A stretch of DNA of 64,000 bases from positions 1 to 64,000 of the forward strand of contig CADBCZ010000003.1 in assembly GCA_902793335.1 (NCBI GenBank). The letters run 5' to 3'. The stretch is from an uncultured Lachnospiraceae bacterium (GTDB lineage Bacteria; Bacillota; Clostridia; Lachnospirales; Lachnospiraceae). This document shows positions 55,875 to 64,000 of this stretch, piece after piece (the stretch's first letter is position 1; every line of letters starts with the position of its first letter). The position numbers were made by a program, and so were the translations under genes. The notes below the pieces were generated by a model, which saw only the letters and a program-made list of their open reading frames with translations, was not told the DNA's origin and ran no database searches.

Positions 55875-55890
55875 ACACAACATCTTGTGT
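55875..55890 (-). promoter_or_regulatory. NrdR-like operator of nrdD
   Basis: A 16-base palindrome, ACACAAGATGTTGTGT on the minus strand, matching the NrdR-box pattern (ACACWATATNTWGTGT-like) at the outer positions. It begins just after the -10 hexamer. NrdR represses ribonucleotide reductase genes in many bacteria; usually two boxes occur, and I see only one clear box. Confidence 0.75.
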
Positions 55891-55891
55891 T

Positions 55892-55920
55892 ATCATACAC
55901 CCTGCCAGGACAAAATGCAA
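55892..55920 (-). promoter_or_regulatory. promoter of nrdD
   Basis: TTGCAT (55920-55915), a 17-base spacer and TATGAT (55897-55892); the start lies within the NrdR-like box, giving a leader of about 170 bases. Confidence 0.75.
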
Positions 55921-55951
55921 GGGTATTCTTCATTCTTTTTCAGCAAAAAAA

Positions 55952-56002
55952 TGTGCAATCTTATATAAACAAAAGGGTTAAGACCCTAATAAAGATTGCA
56001 CA
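55952..56002. terminator. terminator of the GH13 gene
   Basis: Eleven-base arms (TGTGCAATCTT / AAGATTGCACA) around an inner GGG..CCC stem, with seven T following on the minus strand and TTTTT after CAA on the plus strand. Confidence 0.8.
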
Positions 56003-56047
56003 ATTTTTCATCATTTTTACTTTTTAAAATCACCTTAAGTCAGGTTG

Positions 56048-58153
56048 CTATTCCGCCTTAAGCACAACAGCAGAAATCTTTGGAACGGTTATCCTAAGTT
56101 CATTTTTTTCAACAACATATGTCTCAGGTTCCAGAACATATGAATCCTCTGTAGTAAGAATAAGCCGTCTTAAATTATCACCATTTAAAATACCTATTTT
56201 ATCGACATCTAATGATAAATTAACCTCTTCATAATTATTATTCAAAATAACAACTATCTTATCTTTCCTGTTAAACCTTCCATATGCGATAACCTTATGA
56301 TCACCGTGAAGGAACATCAGCGAACCGCGTTTTAAAACCTCATTTTCCTTATGTATCTTAATTATATCACGGTGAAACCATATAAGATCCTTATCCTCAT
56401 GTCCCCACGGATAGGTACGTCTGTTATCCGGATCCGTCCATCCACAGAGTCCCGCCTCATCCCCATAATAAATGGTAGGTGCACCCGGCCAGGTCATCTG
56501 AAATACAACAGCCTCTCTAAATACTCCCTTGTTAATATTCTCATTGGCAGCTTCAGGGCCCAAGGTATGTGTACGTCCCACACGTCTGTTGGTTCTGGTT
56601 AAAAATCTGGAATGATCATGGTTTGAAAGCTCATTCATGGATACTTCCAATGACTGCTGATGAAAACGGCTCATATGATGGCGAAGTGAACCTATCATGA
56701 CCTCAGGATTTCCAAGAAGGTCACCGCGGAATTCGTCCGAATGCTTCTCCACTCCTGTAAGGAACCATGTTATCGGCTCCATAAATGCATCATAGTTCAT
56801 TACTGTATCCCACTGGTCACCCGCAAGCCATGCATGAGGGTCCCCGTAATGTTCTGCAAGAATTATTGCGTTAGGATTAGCCTCTTTGACAGCACTTCTG
56901 AAATCTCTCCAGAATTTGTGGTTGAATTCTTCTGAATGTCCAAGATCGGCAGCAACGTCAAGTCTCCATCCATCTACATTATATGGAGGTGAAACCCACT
57001 TCTTACCGATTCTCAATATATAATTATATAAATCTTCTGAATCCTCGTAATTAAGCTTTGGGAGTGTATCATGCCCCCACCAGCCGTCATAGGTATGATT
57101 ATAAGGCCATGCATTTTCATCATAGAACTTGAAGAAGCTTCTGTACGGACTGTCTGCAGAAGGATAAGCTCCCGGCTCGTAGCCATCCTGTCCCTCGTAA
57201 ATGAGTTCCTTGTCAAGCCATTTATTAAACGAACCACAATGGTTAAACACACCGTCCAATATTATCTTCATGCCACGTCGATGAATCTCTTCAACTAACT
57301 GGCAAAACAGCTCATTACTGGCTTCAAGATTCTCCTTATTGGTAACACGAGTGATATATCTTGTTGAATTCTTATTGGTCTTATCTCCCTCAGCAAGAAT
57401 CTCTCCCTCATCTTTGACTATTCTTCCAAAATGAGGATCTACATAATCATAATCCTGAATATCGTACTTATGATTAGAGGGCGATACAAATATCGGATTG
57501 AGATAAAGAACTTCAACACCGAGATCTGACAGATAATCCAGCTTATTCATTATACCTAAGAGATCACCACCGTAAAAGCATCTTACATCCATTGCGTCAG
57601 GATACTTTTTCCACTCCTTGACCTGTTTTGAATAATCACCGATATAGCTGTATTCGTTATCAAGTACATCATTACTCAGATCGCCATTGCAGAATCTGTC
57701 AACATAGATCTGATACATAACCGCACCCTTCGCCCAATCCGGTGTTTTAAATCCGGGCATTATCGAAAAATTATAAAAAGGATTAACTTCTGTCTGAACA
57801 CCTATCTTGTTATAGTAACAGATACTGTTACCTGATACGATTTCAAAGTAATACTCCACATATTCTTTTTTAAAAGGTGGAAGCACAATCTGATAGTAAT
57901 CAAAGGCAGTATCAGACTCTGCTATCGTCATCTCTATTTTATTACCGTCGCACATCACATACACGTGATCAACATTACCTTTAGCTGTACGGAACTTAAG
58001 TGTTACCGAATCTCCGGGCATAGGCTCAGGTGGAATACGATAATCGCCTGTACCATCTGCAAACAGAACATCTGCACGAATGGCAGGTTTATTACTATAC
58101 ACGTACATCTGCATTTTCTGTGCTTTTGTAAAATTCCTAAATAAATAACCCAT
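56048..58153 (-). CDS. GH13 alpha-amylase family glycosidase (neopullulanase/maltogenic amylase-like)
   Basis: A 701-residue enzyme with no signal peptide, so cytoplasmic. An N-terminal beta domain (about 1-125) of the CBM34 type is followed by the catalytic barrel: YQIYVDRFCNGD, GVFNHCG (region I), GWRLDVAADLGH (region II, nucleophile Asp), ILAEHYGDP (region III, acid Glu) and LSNHDHSR (region IV, third Asp). The C-terminal beta domain ends the protein. It should hydrolyse maltodextrins, pullulan or cyclodextrins taken into the cell. GGGAGG precedes the ATG. It is monocistronic, downstream of a long hairpin and a G10 tract. Confidence 0.92.
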   Translation of the reverse strand: MGYLFRNFTKAQKMQMYVYSNKPAIRADVLFADGTGDYRIPPEPMPGDSVTLKFRTAKGNVDHVYVMCDGNKIEMTIAESDTAFDYYQIVLPPFKKEYVEYYFEIVSGNSICYYNKIGVQTEVNPFYNFSIMPGFKTPDWAKGAVMYQIYVDRFCNGDLSNDVLDNEYSYIGDYSKQVKEWKKYPDAMDVRCFYGGDLLGIMNKLDYLSDLGVEVLYLNPIFVSPSNHKYDIQDYDYVDPHFGRIVKDEGEILAEGDKTNKNSTRYITRVTNKENLEASNELFCQLVEEIHRRGMKIILDGVFNHCGSFNKWLDKELIYEGQDGYEPGAYPSADSPYRSFFKFYDENAWPYNHTYDGWWGHDTLPKLNYEDSEDLYNYILRIGKKWVSPPYNVDGWRLDVAADLGHSEEFNHKFWRDFRSAVKEANPNAIILAEHYGDPHAWLAGDQWDTVMNYDAFMEPITWFLTGVEKHSDEFRGDLLGNPEVMIGSLRHHMSRFHQQSLEVSMNELSNHDHSRFLTRTNRRVGRTHTLGPEAANENINKGVFREAVVFQMTWPGAPTIYYGDEAGLCGWTDPDNRRTYPWGHEDKDLIWFHRDIIKIHKENEVLKRGSLMFLHGDHKVIAYGRFNRKDKIVVILNNNYEEVNLSLDVDKIGILNGDNLRRLILTTEDSYVLEPETYVVEKNELRITVPKISAVVLKAE

Positions 58154-58233
58154 CGTGAATACAACCTCCCGAGAAATAACTATCTATATTCTATCGTATT
58201 AGAAAAAAATAAGCAAGAAAAAAACTTCTGCAT

Positions 58234-58372
58234 GTTTGCTACGAGACACGCACCTCGCGACTTCGTCGCTCGGTCGTGGCTGTCGCCACATATACAGATT
58301 ACCAATCTCGTCACTTTGCAAGCAAGCTTGCAGTTTCAGATTGGTAATCTGTATATGTGGCTCGTTGCAAAC
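58234..58372. repeat. long palindromic element upstream of the GH13 gene
   Basis: Perfect 24-base arms (58285-58308 and 58338-58361, starting GCCACATATACAG) enclose a 29-base loop with an inner GCAAGC..GCTTGC stem; outer ends GTTTGCTACGAG and CTCGTTGCAAAC match at 11 of 12. Between the left end and the arm is GC-rich sequence (CTCGCGACTTCGTCGCTCG). It looks like a MITE-like or structured intergenic repeat, distinct from the TTGCGAAAC family. Confidence 0.75.
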
Positions 58373-58376
58373 ACGC

Positions 58377-58411
58377 AAAAAGGACAGCCATTCCGATCGA
58401 CCGTCCTTTTT
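58377..58411. terminator. terminator of the spoIIE-tilS-hpt-ftsH operon
   Basis: AAAAAGGAC (58377-58385) and GTCCTTTTT (58403-58411) pair around a 17-base loop, with T-runs usable on either strand. It is 276 bases past the ftsH stop. Confidence 0.7.
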
Positions 58412-58470
58412 CTGGAGAAGGTATTTTTTTGTTACTTATGGGGTGTAGCAAAAAAACTATATAATGTATT

Positions 58471-58480
58471 GGGGGGGGGG
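58471..58480. repeat. ten-base G homopolymer
   Basis: An uninterrupted run of ten G in an otherwise AT-rich 533-base gap (58154-58686) between ftsH and the GH13 gene. Runs of this length are prone to slipping during replication. It lies about 320 bases upstream of the GH13 start and outside its likely core promoter. The rest of the gap holds the hairpin element and the terminator. Confidence 0.9.
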
Positions 58481-58686
58481 TTACAAGTATTATTATATGC
58501 ATTTTTCTCTAAAAGTGTTCACAAACAAAAAATTTTTTTCAAACTTCTTTTGTGCAAATATTATAAATAACTTATTGACTATTTTTTACAAAGATGTCCT
58601 TTTTGTATAATGTGCACTAAATCTCTATATATTGTACACTTTTTTTCACTTCATACTAATGATACACATTACTGAATAACAACCAT

Positions 58687-60522
58687 TTATACAAACAATG
58701 CTTCAAACTCTTCACGGTCTATTCTTTCTTTCTCAAGAAGACGTTCTGCGCACTTATGAAGAACATCTATATTATCTTCAAGAATCTTTCTTGCCTCGAC
58801 GTAACATTCATCGATTATACGCTTAACCTCTCTGTCGATAGCTGCCGCTGTTGCCTCGCCAAGCATTCTCTGATGTCCTATATCACGTCCGACAAAAGTT
58901 TCCTCCTCATTGTCTGTCTCATAATTGATAAGACCAAGCTCCTCAGACATACCATACTTAACAACCATCGCTCTGGCTGCCGCTGTTGCCTGTTTTATAT
59001 CCTGAGATGCACCTGTAGTAATATCATCCATTATCATCTCTTCTGCTATACGTCCGCCAAGGCTTACCTTGATATCCTGTAATATCTTGCCCTTGGTGTT
59101 AAATACGTTATCATTTTCCGGAAGAGGCATTGTATATCCCGCTGCACCCTCACCGGTAGGAATAATCGAAACCGTATATACCGGTCCAACTCCTTCCAAT
59201 ACATGAAAAAGAATTGCGTGACCTGATTCGTGATAAGCAGTAATTTTTCTTTCTTTTTCAGGAACTAAGCGAGATTTTCTCTCTGTACCTATTCCAACCT
59301 TGATAAATGCTTTATCAATATCTGATTTGATAATAAACTGTCTGCTTTCCTTTGCTGCATTTATTGCAGATTCATTCATAAGATTCTCAAGATCAGCACC
59401 AGCAAATCCGGCAGTAGTTCTTGCTATCTCATGAAGATTAACATCATCTGCAAGCTTCTTATTTCTTGTGTGAACTTTCAGTATATCTTCTCTACCCTGT
59501 ACATCAGGTCTTGTAACCGCAATTTTTCTGTCAAAACGTCCCGGTCTTAAAATCGCAGGATCAAGGATATCCACACGGTTGGTAGCCGCCATTACAATGA
59601 TACCCTCATTTACATTGAAACCATCCATCTCAACAAGCATCTGATTAAGTGTCTGCTCTCTCTCATCATGGCCACCGCCAAGACCTGAACCTCTTCGTCT
59701 TGCAACGGCATCAATCTCGTCTATAAATACAATACATGGTGAATTCTTCTTAGCCTCAGCGAAAAGGTCTCTGACACGTGAGGCACCGACACCGACAAAC
59801 ATCTCAACAAAGTCTGAACCGGAAATCGAGAAGAAAGGTACCTTAGCTTCTCCTGCCACAGCCTTTGCAAGCAACGTTTTACCTGTTCCCGGAGGGCCCA
59901 CAAGAAGAATACCTTTAGGAATTCTCGCACCAAGATCCACATATTTTGATGGATTTCTAAGAAAATCGACAACCTCTTCCAAGTCTTCTTTCTCTTCCTT
60001 AAGTCCTGCAACATCATTAAAGTTCATCTGATTATCATCTTCAGAAGTCATCTGTGCGCGGCTTCTTCCAAAGTTCATCATAGAACCGCCGCCACCTCCT
60101 GCGCCCTGCATTCCCGCTGTCATCATAACAATTATGATAATAGCAATAGCACCTAAAAGGTAAGGTAAAATTCTCTCTACAAGGCTTGGTCTTACAACGT
60201 CACTCATTTCGAACGAAACACTGGCTTTCTCTGCTTCTACGAGATTGTTATACAGTTCCTGAAAATGATTGACATCCGTAACATAGAATTTAACAGTTGA
60301 CCTGTCTTTTTTGGTAATCTCTACAGTACCTGTCGGAACTTCCGCATTCTGTTGAACATATACCTCCTTTATATTACCTTCTTTCATGTCCTCTTCGAAA
60401 GAACTTTCAGTGTAGCTAAGATCAACATTCTGACTATTCTGCTGTATCAAGGCCAGAATACCCATAATGATCAAAAACAACACAATATAGGAGATAATAC
60501 TCCTTCGCATATTCTTGTTCAT
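58687..60522 (-). CDS. ftsH: ATP-dependent zinc metalloprotease FtsH (second copy)
   Basis: A 611-residue membrane AAA protease. Two helices (about 8-25 and 110-130) frame a small outside domain; then Walker A GPPGTGKT (about 208-215), Walker [20 protein letters not shown] and the zinc site HESGH (about 425-429). It lies in the classic tilS-hpt-ftsH order, 19 bases after hpt, so this is the housekeeping FtsH; the copy at 44388-46298 is the extra one. AAAGGAGA precedes the ATG. Confidence 0.97.
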   Translation of the reverse strand: MNKNMRRSIISYIVLFLIIMGILALIQQNSQNVDLSYTESSFEEDMKEGNIKEVYVQQNAEVPTGTVEITKKDRSTVKFYVTDVNHFQELYNNLVEAEKASVSFEMSDVVRPSLVERILPYLLGAIAIIIIVMMTAGMQGAGGGGGSMMNFGRSRAQMTSEDDNQMNFNDVAGLKEEKEDLEEVVDFLRNPSKYVDLGARIPKGILLVGPPGTGKTLLAKAVAGEAKVPFFSISGSDFVEMFVGVGASRVRDLFAEAKKNSPCIVFIDEIDAVARRRGSGLGGGHDEREQTLNQMLVEMDGFNVNEGIIVMAATNRVDILDPAILRPGRFDRKIAVTRPDVQGREDILKVHTRNKKLADDVNLHEIARTTAGFAGADLENLMNESAINAAKESRQFIIKSDIDKAFIKVGIGTERKSRLVPEKERKITAYHESGHAILFHVLEGVGPVYTVSIIPTGEGAAGYTMPLPENDNVFNTKGKILQDIKVSLGGRIAEEMIMDDITTGASQDIKQATAAARAMVVKYGMSEELGLINYETDNEEETFVGRDIGHQRMLGEATAAAIDREVKRIIDECYVEARKILEDNIDVLHKCAERLLEKERIDREEFEALFV

Positions 60523-60541
60523 TTATTTATGTCTCCTTTTA

Positions 60542-61066
60542 TTAATCAGCAACCACAACTCCAATATATGGAAGATTTCTATGCTTTTGTGCATAGTCTA
60601 AGCCGTATCCTATTACAAACTGATTTGGTATGTCAAATCCTACATAGTCAGCCTCAATATCAGTTTCATGGTTACCCTTCTTATCCAAAAGAGTTATTAT
60701 CTTAAGACTCTTTGGAGAACGTGCCGATAAAAGCACCTTTAAATTATATAGTGTTACACCGGAATCCAAAATATCCTCTACTATCAAAACTTCCTTATCG
60801 CATATGTCCTCATCCAGTTCTTTCTTAACAGTAATCTCGCCTGCTGATACCATTCCATTGCCATATGAAGAAACAGCCATAAAATCCATCGTTACAGGAA
60901 TCGTAATTCTCTTTGCAAGCTCACAGGCAAAAAACACACTACCCTTTAATATTACAACTAAATGCAATTCCTTTCCCGCATAGTCCTCATCAATCTGCTT
61001 TGCAAGTTCAATGATCCTTGAATTAATCTTTTCCTCTGAAATCAGTTCATCAATATGATACTCCAT
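60542..61066 (-). CDS. hpt: hypoxanthine phosphoribosyltransferase
   Basis: A 174-residue purine-salvage enzyme that joins hypoxanthine or guanine to PRPP. The PRPP motif VLIVEDILDSGVTL (about 93-106) is intact, preceded by the flexible-loop SSYGNG and followed by the base-binding DKKGNHETDIEADYVGFDIPN segment in parts. AGGAGATA precedes the ATG. It follows tilS by 21 bases; the tilS-hpt-ftsH order is conserved across Firmicutes. Confidence 0.97.
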   Translation of the reverse strand: MEYHIDELISEEKINSRIIELAKQIDEDYAGKELHLVVILKGSVFFACELAKRITIPVTMDFMAVSSYGNGMVSAGEITVKKELDEDICDKEVLIVEDILDSGVTLYNLKVLLSARSPKSLKIITLLDKKGNHETDIEADYVGFDIPNQFVIGYGLDYAQKHRNLPYIGVVVAD

Positions 61067-61087
61067 AACTTATCTCCTTCGTATCTG

Positions 61088-62542
61088 TTATAAAATGTAA
61101 TCAACCTTCAAAACCCGTCTGGTATTCGGATTCAGCTGATGATTCTCGCATCTTCTTTTCCCGATGACCCATAATATCTCATGTCCTGAAGCCAGTACAG
61201 GCAGACACATACGCTCGTTTTTAGGAACCTTTATATCCTTCATAAATTTCAAGAGACTCTTGCGGTGTCCCTCACCATCATAGACCAGATAATCTTCCTT
61301 TTGTGGATAGCGAATATGTAACGTATCCCCTATTGTATCACAATCAAAGTATTTCGTATAGTTTTTTTGAAAATTATTATCAACCGCATTATCCGCATCG
61401 TAAGATATTATGGTAAATACCACTTTCTCATTTGATGAAATATCCAGCTTATGCATATTGTCCGGCACCAATTCTTCAATCGCTATCACGTATTCTTTTG
61501 ATTGTGCAGGCTCAATTTTAACTGCTTTACAAAGTATAAGATACTCATACGACACTTCCGCTTTTGTTCCATACGGAAGGAACAGTTCTTTCCCGCTCTG
61601 TTTCTTAATAAGTTCGTAAACAGAGGCGATATGCTCTCTTGTTATATCTTTCTTTGCACCGCATACATTTACCAGCATCTCGTATATTGCCCTGTATGAT
61701 ATTATCTTATCCTCATCAAGCAGAGCCTGTCTGTTCACTCGAATACTTCCGTTTTTTTGCCAGTGACTGTTATCACCGGCTGTTTCACGGCTGATAAATG
61801 CAAGAGCCTGCTTTCTAACGTAATCATCATACTCAGAAGCCAATGCCGCAAATTCCGCAACGTGCTCCGTTGCACTTTCATTTATTTTATTAAGCTCCGT
61901 CATCACATTATTGCGGATTCTGTTTCTTGAGTACGCATCATCTCCATTGGTGATATCTTCTTTCCAGATCATTCCCTTTTTCTCAAGATATTCAACTATC
62001 TCAGCTCTCCTGACATTTAAGAGTGGCCGAATTATATATGCATCATCCATAACACAATCCGTAAATGGTGCAAGAGCAGAGATTGGTCTCATCCCTGACA
62101 TTCCGGAGAGATCGGTTCCTCTCACCATATGAAAAATCACAGTTTCCGCCTGATCATCCATATGATGTGCAACTGCTAATTTGTCAGCATTATTCTCCCT
62201 CATAACCTTTGTAAAACATTGATACCTGAACTTTCGTCCTGCCTCTTCCTCCGACATATGGTACTTTTTTGCCAATTGCGGAATGTTCTCTTCAAACAGA
62301 TAAAAAGGTATATCCCTCTCTTTACAAAGTCCCCTTACAAAATCAGCATCCTCTGAAGCCTCGGCCCTTATACCATGATTGATGTGAACAACAAAAAGCG
62401 ACAGTCCACTATCATCCCTCAAAGAACATAGTACCTCTAAAAGTGCTGTAGAGTCTGCACCTCCGGACACTCCTACGACTATCCTGTCACCCTTTTGTAT
62501 CATCCCGTTGTCAGTTATATATTTTTTCACCTTGTCAAGCAT
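61088..62542 (-). CDS. tilS: tRNA(Ile)-lysidine synthase
   Basis: A 484-residue enzyme that converts C34 of the minor tRNA-Ile to lysidine so that it reads AUA. The PP-loop is GVSGGADST (about 25-33), followed by HINHGIRAEASEDADFV and HHMDDQAETV, the usual TilS landmarks. The C-terminal substrate domain (about 385-484, ending in HQLNPNTRRVLKVDYIL) is complete. I choose ATG 62542, which has ACGAGGA and the family-like start MLDKVKKYI; the ORF opens 9 codons earlier with an ATGA overlap with spoIIE. It also needs free lysine, made by genes in this window. Confidence 0.95.
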   Translation of the reverse strand: MLDKVKKYITDNGMIQKGDRIVVGVSGGADSTALLEVLCSLRDDSGLSLFVVHINHGIRAEASEDADFVRGLCKERDIPFYLFEENIPQLAKKYHMSEEEAGRKFRYQCFTKVMRENNADKLAVAHHMDDQAETVIFHMVRGTDLSGMSGMRPISALAPFTDCVMDDAYIIRPLLNVRRAEIVEYLEKKGMIWKEDITNGDDAYSRNRIRNNVMTELNKINESATEHVAEFAALASEYDDYVRKQALAFISRETAGDNSHWQKNGSIRVNRQALLDEDKIISYRAIYEMLVNVCGAKKDITREHIASVYELIKKQSGKELFLPYGTKAEVSYEYLILCKAVKIEPAQSKEYVIAIEELVPDNMHKLDISSNEKVVFTIISYDADNAVDNNFQKNYTKYFDCDTIGDTLHIRYPQKEDYLVYDGEGHRKSLLKFMKDIKVPKNERMCLPVLASGHEILWVIGKRRCENHQLNPNTRRVLKVDYIL

Positions 62543-62565
62543 ATAATTTATCCTCGTTAAATACG

Positions 62566-64000
62566 TCATCTCTCCCAGATACCGACAACCATAACAGTAC
62601 TGTCATCAGGAAGACTTCCCTCCTGCATTCTCTCGACATCCTCCATTATGAGTTGAGCTATTTTCTGCACATTTTCGGTATCTATATCTGCAATCAGGCC
62701 TGCAAGATACGCCTCAGCATCTATAGCATTTATCCCATCCAACACGCCATCACTTACCATGATTATAATATCACCATCATATAGCTTTCGCTCACAGGTG
62801 TCAAATTCAATTTCTTCAAGCACTCCGACCGGAAGCGACGAAGAACGTATGCATTCCACGCTGTCCTCATGCCGGATAAAGGTTGTTGACGCGCCCAGCT
62901 TGATAAAATCAACCATCCCTGTATAAAGATCAAATACAGAAAGATCAAGTGTAGAGCTTACGCTACCGTCATTCATAAAACTTATAAAGGAATTCAACAA
63001 TTCAACTGCAAACTCTCTTCCAAATCCCGCCGACAACAGTTGCTCTAAAAGATCCACTATCTGTCTGCTTTTTGAATAAGCATCCATGCCGCTACCCATG
63101 CCGTCTGAAATCATACATACAACCTTCTCATTTTGGAGCTTTGTAATTGAGAAATTGTCTCCACACAGACTCTCACCCATTCTGTTTCTTCTCGTAAGCC
63201 CCGTTGTCAGAATATAATTTCCCTCTTCCGTAAAAGTAAATATACTATCTTTTCTTCCGACAATATCTTCTGCACGTTCGACGCAGTACATTTTTTTCCG
63301 GATTATATTTCCAACACTTCTTGAAAGCATTTTTCCTGATACAATTCTATTTCCCCTGCACCTGCACCTCATTATCACACAAAGTCTTCCGGCTTTGTCT
63401 TTGAGACATACCGCCCTGGTTACTTCGATTCCTCTTTTCCTGCATTTATCCAATAATCGCACTTCAAAATTATCCACCGGAAAAGACTCCTTTAATATCT
63501 CTCCCTGAAAACCTGTAATAATCTCACCTACCTGTTTAAGCTGTCTTATAAAATTTCTTCTGAGCTCATTTAACCGATTATTTTCAGATTCTACCGCATT
63601 TAACAGAGAAATCGCATTTCCATCCGCAAACATTTTCGAAAGTCCTTCCTGCATTCCACTATCCCACTCTTCCTCGTGAAGTGACAACATTTTCTCCATA
63701 GCGATAAATGCCTGTCCAAAATTCTCAATCTGTCTCTTTGTAACCTCCTGCACTAAAATGTCCTGAGACGAACCCGTCACCTCAGCCACCCCGGTTTCAA
63801 CCCGTCTAAGTGCCGACTTTGGAGTCAGCAAAAAAAGAAATGCTGCTGTAAGTGCCGCAATCAGCATATTAGAATCCAAAACAGTACTCTCATAGGTGAC
63901 TCCAAGTAAAACCACTGCCGATACATACCCCAAAAGCACCCCCGATTTTCCAATTTCCTTAAGAAGAATCAGAATTCCTGAAACCGCAAGCATCACTGCC
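62566..64000 (-). CDS. spoIIE: stage II sporulation protein E (5' end outside the window)
   Basis: The C-terminal 478 or so codons of SpoIIE, the membrane PP2C phosphatase that dephosphorylates SpoIIAA and thereby activates sigma-F in the forespore. What is seen: several membrane helices, a central FtsZ-interacting-type region and the phosphatase domain with CMISDGMGSGMDAYSKS and VSDGVLDGIN, which hold the metal-binding Asp residues. Its stop overlaps the alternative tilS start. Its presence implies a spore-forming ancestry, although it does not prove that this strain sporulates. Confidence 0.93.
   Translation of the reverse strand, partial: AVMLAVSGILILLKEIGKSGVLLGYVSAVVLLGVTYESTVLDSNMLIAALTAAFLFLLTPKSALRRVETGVAEVTGSSQDILVQEVTKRQIENFGQAFIAMEKMLSLHEEEWDSGMQEGLSKMFADGNAISLLNAVESENNRLNELRRNFIRQLKQVGEIITGFQGEILKESFPVDNFEVRLLDKCRKRGIEVTRAVCLKDKAGRLCVIMRCRCRGNRIVSGKMLSRSVGNIIRKKMYCVERAEDIVGRKDSIFTFTEEGNYILTTGLTRRNRMGESLCGDNFSITKLQNEKVVCMISDGMGSGMDAYSKSRQIVDLLEQLLSAGFGREFAVELLNSFISFMNDGSVSSTLDLSVFDLYTGMVDFIKLGASTTFIRHEDSVECIRSSSLPVGVLEEIEFDTCERKLYDGDIIIMVSDGVLDGINAIDAEAYLAGLIADIDTENVQKIAQLIMEDVERMQEGSLPDDSTVMVVGIWER

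Noticed and set aside
55733..55933. 66-codon open frame on the minus strand before nrdD
   Set aside because: It covers the nrdD promoter, operator and leader terminator and has no family resemblance.
58232..58570. 112-codon plus-strand frame
   Set aside because: It runs through the hairpin element, the terminator and the G10 tract; there is no ribosome site or recognisable protein.

Overview
The window is a stretch of chromosome from an anaerobic, low-GC Firmicute, most likely a member of the Lachnospiraceae (Clostridia). This is inferred from gene content: a spoIIE-tilS-hpt-ftsH cluster, a HydE-type hydrogenase maturase, a class III (oxygen-sensitive) ribonucleotide reductase, Gram-positive lipoproteins, and a large c-di-GMP/phosphorelay inventory. 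The genus cannot be fixed from the sequence alone. Most genes lie on the minus strand. No tRNA, rRNA, CRISPR array or complete insertion sequence was seen.

Layout. 1-5150 is a rearranged, accessory-looking end: a truncated ABC ATPase with an autoregulated YtrA-type GntR repressor, a fragment of a PHP-domain gene, an AAA/DUF4143-type ATPase behind three 32-bp tandem repeats, a duplicated yajC 3' end, and an orphan solute-binding lipoprotein. 5157-6661 holds yajC and tgt. 6859-7105 is a large palindromic repeat followed by an EF-hand-like Ca-binding protein. 8457-12647 is a three-gene ABC operon (ATPase, serine/aspartate-rich surface protein, MacB/FtsX-type permease). 12799-16459 is dapA-dapB-nadE, read from a promoter and lysine riboswitch at 16634-16874. 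16871-30255 is a signalling block: an NSS-family Na+ symporter, three HD-GYP phosphodiesterases, a giant propeller-type hybrid histidine kinase and a response regulator. 30545-33577 has a chemoreceptor and a WYL regulator. 33637-38159 is a moxR-DUF58-transglutaminase operon. 38272-44202 carries a cytidylate-kinase-like protein, DUF1015, a beta-helix lipoprotein and uvrC. 44388-46298 is a first ftsH, divergent from lysA. 48041-49948 has plsC and hydE. 49980-52886 has a degenerate GGDEF/EAL phosphodiesterase and a GH25 lysozyme lipoprotein. 53186-58153 has a cold-shock gene, nrdD with an NrdR-like operator and an attenuator-like leader, and a GH13 amylase. 58687-64000 is spoIIE(partial)-tilS-hpt-ftsH.

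How it works together. Lysine synthesis is split between the riboswitch-controlled dapAB operon and a distant lysA. Cyclic-di-GMP breakdown is over-represented: three intact HD-GYP proteins and one intact EAL domain, with no intact diguanylate cyclase in the window. Two of the HD-GYP proteins share a C-terminal beta-rich, lectin-like module, and they sit next to a carbohydrate-sensor-style hybrid kinase. That makes the 16871-28813 block the best candidate for an undescribed signalling system. Other items worth attention are a palindromic repeat family with TTGCGAAAC ends, a 30-odd-bp palindrome centred on the -10 box of the ABC operon, a 20-codon ORF coupled to the DUF1015 gene, a terminator inside the nrdD leader, and a ten-G homopolymer beside a long perfect hairpin upstream of the GH13 gene.
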